Assembly: GCF_014836775.1 (NCBI RefSeq)
Contig: NZ_JACSQD010000007.1
Coordinates: 124,001 to 188,000 of the forward strand
Origin: Arthrobacter gallicola
Lineage (GTDB): Bacteria > Actinomycetota > Actinomycetes > Actinomycetales > Micrococcaceae
Direction of reading: 5' to 3'
Length of the DNA: 64,000 bases
The notes below the pieces were generated by a model. That model worked only from the letters and a program-made list of their open reading frames with translations, made no database searches and was not told where the DNA came from. Shown here in pieces: positions 7,819-15,507 of the stretch. How positions within the stretch are numbered: the first letter of the stretch is position 1; each line of letters starts with the position of its first letter. A program made the position numbers and the translations under genes.

Positions 7819-9495
7819 ATGACTCAGATTGCCCCGGTATCAGCCCCCGCTGCAGCACGGGCGGAGGTGAAGACCGCCGGACATGTCATTGTCGATTCCC
7901 TCATCGCCCACGGCGTGAAACGCACCTATGTAGTTCCCGGCGAGAGCTTCCTCGATGTTCTGGACGGCCTGCATAACAGCGAGGTGGAAACCGTGGTCTG
8001 CCGCCATGAAGGCGGAGCCGCCTACATGGCCGAGGCAGACGGCAAGATGAACCAGCTGCCCGGCATCGCCATGGTCACCCGTGGACCCGGCGCGGCGAAT
8101 GCGCACGTGGGGCTGCACACAGCCTGGCAGGACTCCACACCGATGGTGCTTTTTGTTGGTTTGATCCCTTTCGAGCACCGGGACCGCGAAGCGTTCCAGG
8201 AATTCGACATCAAGGCCTGGTTTGATACCGGTGCCAAGCGCGTGATGGTCCTGGACCACCCCGAACGTGCGTCCGAGATCGTGGCCGAGGCGTTCTTCGC
8301 CGCCATGAGCGGCCGCCCGGGTCCCGTCGTCGTCGGCCTCCCGGAAGATGTGATCCGGAAGGAGATCAATGCCACGCTGCACCCGCCCATCCCGGTGGCA
8401 CCGGGCGGCATGACCGTGACGGACTGGAAGGCACTGCAGGCTGCGCTGAAGGAGGCGGACAAACCGCTGTTTGTCACCGGCGGCAACGACTGGACCCAGG
8501 AGGGCGCAGACACGCTCACCCGCTGGCTGGAAGAACACCACCTCCCGGCCGCAGCCGAATGGCGCTGTGAAGGGACCATCTCCTTCGATTCCCCCTCCTA
8601 CGTGGGCCCGATCGGCTACGGCCGGCCCAAACCCACGTATGACCTGCTGGAGGAAACCGATCTGCTGGTGTTTGTGGGCACCGTGCCCGGTGACGTGATC
8701 ACCGACGGTTTTGTGGTGCGCCAGGACTGGGAGAAGAAGAACTTCCTGGTCACGATCGACCCGTCCATGCGCGGCCGCTCCGGTCCGGTGTCCTACCAGA
8801 TCGTTGCGAAGCCGGATGTGTTCGTCCGGGACCTGGTGCTGATGGACCTGCCGGTCAAGGAAGAGTGGAAGGCCTGGACCTCCCGGATGCGGCAGGAGCA
8901 GGAGAAGTTCGCGGCCCTGCCGCCGGCCGAGCCGTCGTCCGGGCAGGCCCGGATGGACACGCTGATGGCGAACCTCGTGCCGTCGCTGCCGGAGGACGCC
9001 GTGATCACCCTCGGCGCCGGTGAACACACCAACTGGGCGCACCGTTACTTCCCCACCCGGCGTTACGCCTCGATGCTCAGCGCCCGCAACGGGTCCATGG
9101 GCTACTCGGTGCCGTCCGCCATCGCCGCGTCCCTCGCCGCCCCGGGCCGCAGGGTTGTCACCATTGCCGGCGACGGGGAGTTCCTGATGAACGGACAGGA
9201 GCTGGCCACCGCCGCTCAGTACGGCGCCACTCCCCTGGTGATCGTGATGGACAACCAGGAGTACGGCACTATCCGCACGCACCAGGAACGCCACTATCCG
9301 GACCGGATCTCCGGCACGCAGCTGAAGAACCCGGAGTTCGCGCTGATGGCGCAGGCATTCGGCGGCTTCGGTGTGAAGGTGGAGCGCGACTCCGAGGTGC
9401 CGGCAGCGCTCGAGGCGGCACTGCGCGCGATCGATGAGGACAAAACGTTTGCCCTGATCCACCTGGTTGTGGAGCAGCGGGTCAAGGCCTACTAG
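7819..9495 (+). CDS. Thiamine diphosphate-dependent enzyme (acetolactate synthase-like)
   Basis: The product has 558 residues, with the three domains of the ThDP decarboxylase family. The N-terminal pyrimidine-binding domain carries the catalytic Glu in CRHEGGAAYMAEADG. A central domain follows, then a C-terminal diphosphate-binding domain with GDGEFLMNGQELATAAQ ending in VMDNQEYG. The substrate is not clear; the family includes acetolactate synthases, benzoylformate decarboxylases and carboligases. It lacks a neighbouring small regulatory subunit, which argues against the main biosynthetic IlvB. A GGAGAAAGG site precedes the ATG. It is monocistronic, followed by a strong hairpin. Confidence 0.85.
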   Translation: MTQIAPVSAPAAARAEVKTAGHVIVDSLIAHGVKRTYVVPGESFLDVLDGLHNSEVETVVCRHEGGAAYMAEADGKMNQLPGIAMVTRGPGAANAHVGLHTAWQDSTPMVLFVGLIPFEHRDREAFQEFDIKAWFDTGAKRVMVLDHPERASEIVAEAFFAAMSGRPGPVVVGLPEDVIRKEINATLHPPIPVAPGGMTVTDWKALQAALKEADKPLFVTGGNDWTQEGADTLTRWLEEHHLPAAAEWRCEGTISFDSPSYVGPIGYGRPKPTYDLLEETDLLVFVGTVPGDVITDGFVVRQDWEKKNFLVTIDPSMRGRSGPVSYQIVAKPDVFVRDLVLMDLPVKEEWKAWTSRMRQEQEKFAALPPAEPSSGQARMDTLMANLVPSLPEDAVITLGAGEHTNWAHRYFPTRRYASMLSARNGSMGYSVPSAIAASLAAPGRRVVTIAGDGEFLMNGQELATAAQYGATPLVIVMDNQEYGTIRTHQERHYPDRISGTQLKNPEFALMAQAFGGFGVKVERDSEVPAALEAALRAIDEDKTFALIHLVVEQRVKAY

Positions 9496-9504
9496 GCCCG
9501 CTTT

Positions 9505-9529
9505 CCGGCCGGCGGAATCCGCCGGCCGG
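9505..9529. terminator. GC-rich hairpin, likely terminator
   Basis: A perfect 11-bp stem (9505-9515 with 9519-9529, loop AAT) follows the TPP enzyme and precedes the end of the convergent MarR gene. There is no T-tract, so termination efficiency is uncertain. Confidence 0.6.
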
Positions 9530-9532
9530 GAG

Positions 9533-9580
9533 CAGGTCCGGCCTCTGGGTTACGTCCTCGGTCCAGGTCCGGCCTCTGGG
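9533..9580. repeat. 17-bp direct repeat, two copies
   Basis: CAGGTCCGGCCTCTGGG occurs at 9533-9549 and again at 9564-9580, start to start 31 bases, immediately before the marR stop codon. It is probably a local duplication. Confidence 0.8.
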
Positions 9581-9581
9581 G

Positions 9582-10058
9582 CTACCGCTGGTCTGCATCC
9601 CGCAGGGTGCCGGCCACCCGCTGGGTTTCCGCCTCGAACCGGGACAGGAGCCGTACCAGGTCGCTGCGGTCCCGGGCGTCCCAGCCCTCGAGCAGCTGGT
9701 CCACCAGGGAGTTCCCCGAGCGCCGCAGGGCCTTCCCCGCCCGTTCTCCCGCCTCGGTCAGCGCGATCAGCGAGGCCCGCGAATCCAAGGGGTCCGGGGT
9801 CCGGCGGACCAGCCCGGCTGCTTCGAGCCGGGCCGTGATCTTGGAAATGTTGGAAGCTCCCGTGACCATCCGCTCGCTCAGCGCCGAGGGGCGCTGGGCA
9901 CCGGCATTGTTCAGGATGGACAGCAGCGTGAGCGCTGCCGGATCCAGGACCACTCCCTCGCGGGCGGCCACCGCGGTGGTGAACCCGGGAGCTGTCCACT
10001 GCGCCAGCAGGCGGTTCAGGACCTCAATCAGCTCAGTATTCTGATCCGCGTGCGCCAC
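9582..10058 (-). CDS. MarR-family transcriptional regulator
   Basis: The product has 158 residues from the GTG at 10058. The winged-helix core is visible as LTLLSILNNAGAQRPSALSERM, then TGASNISKITARLEAAGLVRRTPDPLDSR (recognition helix and wing), then LTEAGERAG. The start lies two bases after the stop of the SDR gene, so the two form an operon with SDR first. The longer open frame to 10487 runs inside the SDR gene and is not real. A palindrome at 10835-10849 in the shared promoter is the obvious operator candidate. Confidence 0.88.
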   Translation of the reverse strand: MAHADQNTELIEVLNRLLAQWTAPGFTTAVAAREGVVLDPAALTLLSILNNAGAQRPSALSERMVTGASNISKITARLEAAGLVRRTPDPLDSRASLIALTEAGERAGKALRRSGNSLVDQLLEGWDARDRSDLVRLLSRFEAETQRVAGTLRDADQR

Positions 10059-10060
10059 GG

Positions 10061-10804
10061 TTAGGCTTCGGTTCCGCCATCGACGCGCAGCACAACGCCG
10101 GTGATGAAGGATGCCTGCTCCGAAAGGAGGAAGGCGGTGGCATTGGCGATGTCCTCCGGCTGTCCCAGGCGCTTCATGGGGATTTCCGCGGCGTACCCGG
10201 CCTTCGCCTCGGCCGGCAGCGATGCCAGGGCTGCGGTTTCGATGGCACCCGGTGCCACGGCGTTGACGCGGATGCCCTGCTCCGCACATTCCTTGGCGAC
10301 GCTGCGGGTTAGTGAAACCACCCCGTGTTTTGCTGCACCATAGGGTGTGAGCTGCGGGGTGGCGCTGATGCCGGCCAGCGAGGCGATGTTTACGATCGAG
10401 CCGCTGCCCTGCTCCACGAAGTGGGCCATCTGAGACTGCAGGGCCAGGAAGGTTCCGCGCAGTGTCACGTTGATGCTGCGGTCCCACTCTGCGGCGGTGA
10501 TGTCCTGCACGGGCTTGGGCATGGCCCCAACGCCCGCGTTGTTCACGGCCAGATCCAGGCGCCCGAACGTCTCGACGGCAAACGGAACCAGCGCGTTGAC
10601 TTCTTCAACCTCTGCCACGTTGGCGTGCTTGTACGCCGCGCGGCCGCCGGCGGCTTCGATCAGGGCAACAGTTTCCGCGCCGGCCTCGTCATTCACATCC
10701 GAGACGACGACGGCGGCTCCCTCGGCAGCCAGCCGCAGCGCAATAGCCCTGCCGATTCCGGCGCCGGCGGCGGTGACGAGTGCTGCTTGGTTCTCAAAAA
10801 GCAT
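10061..10804 (-). CDS. SDR-family oxidoreductase
   Basis: The product has 247 residues, typical of classical short-chain dehydrogenases. It shows the NAD(P) motif TAAGAGIGRAIALRLA near the N-terminus, the NNAGVG structural motif, a catalytic Ser in NIASLAG, and the YGAAK active-site pair Tyr/Lys. The substrate is unknown. A conserved C-terminal segment (GVVLRVDGG) is typical of the fabG-like group. It is the first gene of an operon with the MarR regulator, probably derepressed by the enzyme's substrate or a related compound. Confidence 0.9.
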   Translation of the reverse strand: MLFENQAALVTAAGAGIGRAIALRLAAEGAAVVVSDVNDEAGAETVALIEAAGGRAAYKHANVAEVEEVNALVPFAVETFGRLDLAVNNAGVGAMPKPVQDITAAEWDRSINVTLRGTFLALQSQMAHFVEQGSGSIVNIASLAGISATPQLTPYGAAKHGVVSLTRSVAKECAEQGIRVNAVAPGAIETAALASLPAEAKAGYAAEIPMKRLGQPEDIANATAFLLSEQASFITGVVLRVDGGTEA

Positions 10805-10834
10805 GGAAAATCTCTCTTCTACGGATCACATTTA

Positions 10835-10849
10835 CTGTCGTTCGGACAG
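10835..10849. promoter_or_regulatory. Candidate MarR operator at the SDR promoter
   Basis: CTGTC, 5-base spacer, GACAG lies 31 bases upstream of the SDR start. On the minus strand it is directly downstream of TATATGCT, a good -10 element, so a bound repressor would cover the start of transcription. Confidence 0.45.
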
Positions 10850-10910
10850 CATATACCCGGAAGATCGGGTGCCTAACCATCGTGTGCGGCGGCCCACTGG
10901 GAGTGGTGAG

Positions 10911-11207
10911 CTATTCGTCCTCCCCCGCCAGAATGCGGCGCCGGGTGCTGAGCAGCTGGACTTCGGGCCGTCCGGCCACCATCCGTTCCGCCGCATCCAG
11001 AGCCTCCACCACGTGCGCCCGGTCAGCCGCCACCACGGCAATGCCCACGGCCGCACGGCGATGAAGGCCGAGGTGCCCGGATTCAGCAGCGGACACAGCG
11101 AACCGGCGGTGCAGCTCGGCGACCAGGGGACGGACCACAGAGCGTTTCTGCTTAAGCGAATGCACATCAGCCAGCAGCAGATCGAATTCCAGGCTCCCCG
11201 TCCACAT
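10911..11207 (-). CDS. DUF503 family protein
   Basis: The product has 98 residues starting at MWTGSLEFDLLL. The conserved features are the first strand LEFDLLLADVHSLKQKRS, a central GHLGLHRRAAVGIAVVAAD and the C-terminal STRRRIL. This is the DUF503/YlxP-type fold, often near ribosome biogenesis genes, with unproven function. I use the inner ATG at 11207 because family members begin with MW[IT]G; the ATG at 11216 is three codons longer. No neighbour informs its role here. Confidence 0.85.
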   Translation of the reverse strand: MWTGSLEFDLLLADVHSLKQKRSVVRPLVAELHRRFAVSAAESGHLGLHRRAAVGIAVVAADRAHVVEALDAAERMVAGRPEVQLLSTRRRILAGEDE

Positions 11208-11316
11208 GCGTTCCATCCTTGCCTGCTGCCGGCAGCTGTCAACCGGTGATTCCGATGCCGCGTTTTACCGGCAGGGGGTGCCTGCCCGGCAGCAGCAGTG
11301 CTAAGTTCGCCCGCAT

Positions 11317-11379
11317 GACGCCGTCGCTCCTCGTGCGTTTCCGGATCTCCCTTCAGCAGTGCCCCGGCCATGCATAACC
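11317..11379 (+). CDS. Possible leaderless upstream ORF (20 aa)
   Basis: An ATG at 11317 lies exactly 7 bases after TAAGTT (11304-11309). The 20-codon ORF (MTPSLLVRFRISLQQCPGHA) ends at a TAA that overlaps the beginning of the CtaG-like gene, whose ATG is at 11370. The arrangement suits translational attenuation or coupling, but translation is unproven. Confidence 0.35.
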
Positions 11380-12122
11380 ACGGCGCCTTTTCCGCGGAAT
11401 CACTGTTCCTGATTCCCGCCGTCGCCGCTGTTGCCGCCTACTGGGCCGGAATGGCTTCGGCGAAATCCGGCCGGTGGGCGGCCTGGCGGCTGGTGAGCTT
11501 TATTGCCGGTGTCCTGGCCGTTCTGGCCACCCTGCTTGAGCCCCTGGCGGGATGGGCTCACCGGGACTTCACGGCACTGGCGTTCTCCCACATCCTGGCT
11601 GGCATGGTGGGCCCGCTGTTGCTGGTGGCGGCCCGTCCCGCTGCCCTGGCCCTGCGGACCCTGGACGATTTTCCCGCCCGTCGGCTGCGCCGGGTCCTGG
11701 AGAGTGCCCCCTGCCGCTTCCTCTCCCATCCCGCAACCGCCACGGTGCTGGTGGTTGCGGGCATGTGGGCGATGTTCCACACCAGCCTGTTTACGGCCAT
11801 GCAGGAGTCCATGCCGGTGCACTGGCTGGTCACCGGATATCTGACGGGAACCGGTTGCCTGTTCACCGCCGCTGTCCTGGGCACCGCTCCGGCGCCGCAC
11901 AGCTTCCGGCAACGCGCAGCCGCCCTGCTGGCCGCAGCCGCAGCGCACGCTGCTCTCGCCGTCGGCCTGCTGGCTGCTCCGCCTCCCGGCGTGGTGTCCG
12001 GAGCTCCCGGGGCGCTCATCCTGCTGGGAACCGGTGCTGCCGTTCAGGCAGTTCTGGGGCTGTTCCTGCTGGATCAGCAGCAGGGTCTGGGCCGGCGGCT
12101 GCCCCAGTCCCGGAAGACGTAA
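11370..12122 (+). CDS. CtaG-like cytochrome c oxidase assembly membrane protein
   Basis: The product has 250 residues with about seven hydrophobic segments. Signature residues of the caa3-type CtaG family are present: an early HRDFTALAFSHILAGMVGPLLLV, then MWAMFHTSLF and a later MPVHWLVTGYLTGTG with paired histidines inside membrane segments. The family is needed for maturation of some caa3-type oxidases, probably through copper. No oxidase genes are nearby. The start overlaps a short upstream ORF. No strong ribosome site precedes the ATG. Confidence 0.8.
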   Translation: MHNHGAFSAESLFLIPAVAAVAAYWAGMASAKSGRWAAWRLVSFIAGVLAVLATLLEPLAGWAHRDFTALAFSHILAGMVGPLLLVAARPAALALRTLDDFPARRLRRVLESAPCRFLSHPATATVLVVAGMWAMFHTSLFTAMQESMPVHWLVTGYLTGTGCLFTAAVLGTAPAPHSFRQRAAALLAAAAAHAALAVGLLAAPPPGVVSGAPGALILLGTGAAVQAVLGLFLLDQQQGLGRRLPQSRKT

Positions 12123-12215
12123 TTCGGGGGCGCCCCTCCACTCTGGGAAACCCACCGTTCGGCGCAGGCGGTGCGGGCACCAGCAGCTTCGGCCAGAACC
12201 GGGCGGACCGGACCA

Positions 12216-12244
12216 TTGTGTCCTGCCACACCTTTCCCTAACAA
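12216..12244 (+). promoter_or_regulatory. Promoter of the type III PKS operon
   Basis: TTGTGT (12216-12221) and TAACAA (12239-12244) are 17 bases apart. The A of the PKS start codon is 7 bases after the -10 box, so the mRNA is probably leaderless. This also explains why GGAGG abuts the ATG with no spacing. Confidence 0.55.
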
Positions 12245-12250
12245 TGGAGG

Positions 12251-13444
12251 ATGCCAGTCACGCTGAGATCCCTCGAAACGGCCGTCCCTCCCACTGTCCT
12301 TGTTCAGGACCAGGTCCGCGACGTGTTCGCTGCGCAGCCGGGTCTAACCCGGCTCGGCACCCGCCTGGTCAACACCTGCTTCAATTCGGCCGCAATCGAT
12401 ACCCGGCGGACCGCTTTGGAAGAGCTCACACTCAACTCCACGGCCGAGGATCCACAGTTCTATGACCCGCAGACCGGGTTGCTCCTCTCCCCCAGCACCA
12501 AGACCCGCAATGACATCTTCGCTGCGGAAGCCACCAAGCTGTTTGTTGAAGCCGGGCACGCCGCAGTGGAAAACTGCCCGGGCATCTCACCCGCGGACGT
12601 GACCCACGTGGTGACCGTGTCCTGCACTGGCTTCTACAATCCGGGGCCGGATTACAAACTGGTCCGCGCCCTGGGGCTGAACCCGTCGGTGCAGCGCTAT
12701 CACCTTGGGTTCATGGGCTGCTATGCCGCTTTCCCGGCGATGCGCGCAGCCAAGTCCTTCTGCGATGCCGATCCGGACGCCGTCGTTCTGGTGGTCAGCG
12801 CTGAGCTGTGCTCGCTGCATGTGCGCTCCTCCAACGATCCGGACAGCATCATGGGCTCCTCACTGTTTGCCGACGGCGCAGCGGCGGCCATCATTACCGG
12901 CCGCGATCTGCCCGGCGAAAGCCCAGCAATAGTCCTGGATCATTTCGAGACCATCCTCACGCCGGTCGGCGAGGAGTCCATGGCCTGGAACATCGGAGAT
13001 CAAGGTTTCGAGATGGTCCTGGGGACCTACGTGCCGCACATTATCGACGACCACATTGTCGGTGCCCTGAAGCCGCTGCTGGCCCGTGATCCTTCCCTCG
13101 CGGGGCTTGCCTACAACGATATTGGCCACTGGGCCATCCACCCGGGCGGGCGCAGCATCCTGGACAAGGTGGAGGCCAAGCTGGAGCTCACCCCGGAGCA
13201 GCTGGTGCCGGCACGGGAGACTCTGCGGAACTTCGGCAATATGAGCTCCGCGACAGTCATGTTCGTGCTCAAATACATCCTGGAACAGCCGTTCACCGGA
13301 GGGAACGAGCGGATTTGCTCCATGGCCTTTGGACCCGGACTGACCGTGGAAACCGGGCTCTTCACCCGTGTCCCGGGAACAGCAGCCGCATCCGCGCAGA
13401 GTGCCGCAGCGGCTGCCGAGCCGGTTCCGGCTGCCGTGGGTTAG
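12251..13444 (+). CDS. Type III polyketide synthase
   Basis: The product has 397 residues, normal for chalcone synthase-like enzymes. The catalytic triad is visible: Cys157 in HLGFMGCYAAF, His297 in HWAIHPGG and Asn330 in FGNMSSAT. Such enzymes extend an acyl-CoA starter with malonyl-CoA and cyclise the product. Bacterial members make pyrones, alkylresorcinols or naphthalene precursors; which one applies here is not predictable. A short Ala-rich tail follows the conserved end. The next two genes, a methyltransferase and a flavin monooxygenase, are 4 bases downstream and overlapping respectively, so the product is likely methylated and hydroxylated. Confidence 0.93.
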   Translation: MPVTLRSLETAVPPTVLVQDQVRDVFAAQPGLTRLGTRLVNTCFNSAAIDTRRTALEELTLNSTAEDPQFYDPQTGLLLSPSTKTRNDIFAAEATKLFVEAGHAAVENCPGISPADVTHVVTVSCTGFYNPGPDYKLVRALGLNPSVQRYHLGFMGCYAAFPAMRAAKSFCDADPDAVVLVVSAELCSLHVRSSNDPDSIMGSSLFADGAAAAIITGRDLPGESPAIVLDHFETILTPVGEESMAWNIGDQGFEMVLGTYVPHIIDDHIVGALKPLLARDPSLAGLAYNDIGHWAIHPGGRSILDKVEAKLELTPEQLVPARETLRNFGNMSSATVMFVLKYILEQPFTGGNERICSMAFGPGLTVETGLFTRVPGTAAASAQSAAAAAEPVPAAVG

Positions 13445-13448
13445 GCCC

Positions 13449-14180
13449 ATGCCCCTCTTGGACACCGGTGCGCCGCCGTTTTTCCCGCCGGACCTCAGCC
13501 GCCGGGCGGTAGACGCAGTGGAGGAAATGGACCGCCCGGACTGCGATCCGGTCCGGCTGGAACGCACCTATGCGCAGTTCCCCGTGATCAACGCGGTTGT
13601 CTCCGGATGGCGCAGGAACTACCGCCGATTTGTGCGGCCGGCGCTCAGCACCCAAGGCGGCGGCACCGTCCTGGACATCGGATCCGGCGGCGGGGACCTG
13701 GCCCGGGCACTGGCCCGCTGGGCACACCGGGACGGCCTCACCGTGGCGGTCACCGGGATCGATCCGGATCCCCGGGCCCATACCTACGCCGAGTCCCAAC
13801 CAGCGGTCCCGGGCCTGACGTTCCGCGCCGCGTTCAGTTCGCAGCTGGTCGCTGAGGGCCAACGGTTCGATGTGGTGCTCTCCAACCACGTGCTGCACCA
13901 CCTCGATACCCAGGCTTTCGACGGGCTGCTCGCCGACTCACAGGCACTGGCCCGGGCCCTGGTGCTGCACAGCGACATCGAACGCAGCCCGTGGGCCTAC
14001 GGCCTGTTCTCCGCAGGGACCCTGCCGTTCTTCCACGGGTCCTTCATCCGGGCCGACGGCCTGACCTCGATCCGCCGCAGCTACACGTCCGCTGAGCTGG
14101 CTGCCGCGGTGCCGGCCGGATGGGAAGTCCGGCGGCAGCGGCCCTGGCAGAACCTGCTCCTACATCGGCCGGGCCGGTGA
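13449..14180 (+). CDS. SAM-dependent methyltransferase of the PKS operon
   Basis: The product has 243 residues from the ATG at 13449, 4 bases after the PKS stop. Class I methyltransferase motif I is VLDIGSGGGDLARALA, and the acidic residue of motif II is in TGIDPDP. The helix before the methyl acceptor loop carries VLSNHVLHHLD. The N-terminal 70 residues are family-specific. The longer open frame from 13368 overlaps the PKS and is rejected. The context implies methylation of a polyketide phenol, though this fold differs from the isoprenylcysteine-type methyltransferase of classic alkylresorcinol operons. Confidence 0.88.
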   Translation: MPLLDTGAPPFFPPDLSRRAVDAVEEMDRPDCDPVRLERTYAQFPVINAVVSGWRRNYRRFVRPALSTQGGGTVLDIGSGGGDLARALARWAHRDGLTVAVTGIDPDPRAHTYAESQPAVPGLTFRAAFSSQLVAEGQRFDVVLSNHVLHHLDTQAFDGLLADSQALARALVLHSDIERSPWAYGLFSAGTLPFFHGSFIRADGLTSIRRSYTSAELAAAVPAGWEVRRQRPWQNLLLHRPGR

Positions 14181-15475
14181 CTGGGGCAGTGCTGGGACCA
14201 GCACCCGGGGCCGGGGCCGGGGCCGGGGAGGTGCTCGAGGTTGACGTTGCCATCGTCGGGGGCGGGCCGGTGGGCCTGGCGCTGGCGATTCTCCTGGTGC
14301 AGGAGGGAGTGCGGGTCACGGTCCTGGAACGGCGGACGGAGCGCAGCAGCCATTCCCGTGCCATTGGAATTCATCCGCCCGGGCTGGTGGCACTGCAAGG
14401 CACCGGAGTAACCGGCCAGCTCACGGCCGAAGGGGTCCAAATCCGCAGAGGCGCCGCCCGGACCCGGGACCGCAGCCTGGTCTCCATCCGTTTCTCCCGG
14501 ACCTCCACGCCCTATCCCTATGTGCTGGCCCTGCCGCAGGAACGCACCGAAACCATCCTCGAGGAACGTCTTCAGTCCCTGGACCCCACTGTGCTGCAGC
14601 GCGGGCGGACGGTAACCGGGCTGGTGGATACCGGGGCATCCGTTCTCCTCGCGGGCAGCAGAAGGGCCAGCGTTCGAGGCGCCGAGCCTGCCTCCAGCCG
14701 GCTCGCCAGCGCTCTCGGTGCCGAAACCGGCAGTCCGGACGATGTCCGCGCCGACGCCGTTGCGGGTGAGGACGCAGGTTTCGCGGTTCATGCGGCCTTC
14801 GCGGTAGCGGCGGACGGCGCCCGGTCCCCCGTGCGCAGCATGCTCGGGGCCGCCGTCACGGAACGCACCCTGCGGGATCACTATCTGATGGGCGATTTCC
14901 CCGACACCACCGGCGACGGCCCAACGGGCGTGCTGTATCTGGAACCGGAGGGCATCGTCGAGTCCTTTCCGCTGCCCGGGGGCAAGCGGCGCTGGGTGGC
15001 CCACACCCGCAGCCTGCGGACGGACGCCGATGCCAAGGCCCTGGCCAGCATGGTTCGGGAACGCACCGGCCAACAGCCCAGCGCGGCCGGGAACTCCATG
15101 CTGAGTGCGTTTTCTGTCCGGACGGCCCTGCCGCGGCAGCTGGTCCATGGCCGGACCATTCTGGCCGGCGATGCCGCCCATGAAGTCAGTCCCATCGGCG
15201 GCCAGGGCCTCACCCTGGGCTGGCTGGACGCCGCGGAACTGGCACCGCTCCTCGCGGCCGGTGTGCGCGGTGAAAACGTCCAGGCGCAGCTGGTGCAGTT
15301 CGACCGACGACGACGGCGGGCCGCCAGGATTGCCTCAGCCCAGGCCCGGCTCAACATGGCGCTGGGCCGTCCACTCCCCGCACGGCTCATGCGGGTCCGC
15401 AACACGGCACTCTCAATCCTCTTCCGGGCGCAGCCGGTCTCTGATCTGGTAGCCCGCCGGTTCACCATGCAATAG
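14177..15475 (+). CDS. FAD-dependent monooxygenase of the PKS operon
   Basis: The product has 432 residues from the GTG at 14177, which overlaps the methyltransferase stop as GTGA and so suggests translational coupling. The FAD motif is VAIVGGGPVGLALAILL. The conserved second FAD motif GDAAHEVSPIGGQG lies in the C-terminal third. This is the aromatic-ring hydroxylase/UbiH-like family. A Gly/Ala/Pro-rich stretch precedes the fold. By context it probably hydroxylates the polyketide to a quinone precursor, which is inference. No terminator is seen before the convergent antiporter. Confidence 0.9.
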   Translation: MTGAVLGPAPGAGAGAGEVLEVDVAIVGGGPVGLALAILLVQEGVRVTVLERRTERSSHSRAIGIHPPGLVALQGTGVTGQLTAEGVQIRRGAARTRDRSLVSIRFSRTSTPYPYVLALPQERTETILEERLQSLDPTVLQRGRTVTGLVDTGASVLLAGSRRASVRGAEPASSRLASALGAETGSPDDVRADAVAGEDAGFAVHAAFAVAADGARSPVRSMLGAAVTERTLRDHYLMGDFPDTTGDGPTGVLYLEPEGIVESFPLPGGKRRWVAHTRSLRTDADAKALASMVRERTGQQPSAAGNSMLSAFSVRTALPRQLVHGRTILAGDAAHEVSPIGGQGLTLGWLDAAELAPLLAAGVRGENVQAQLVQFDRRRRRAARIASAQARLNMALGRPLPARLMRVRNTALSILFRAQPVSDLVARRFTMQ

Positions 15476-15507
15476 CAGGCAACAGCTTGCAGCGGCCGGC
15501 AGCAGCC

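Noticed and set aside
10059-10487. Upstream part of the MarR frame inside the SDR gene
   Set aside because: The SDR frame is clearly coding with all motifs; the MarR gene has a GTG two bases after the SDR stop.
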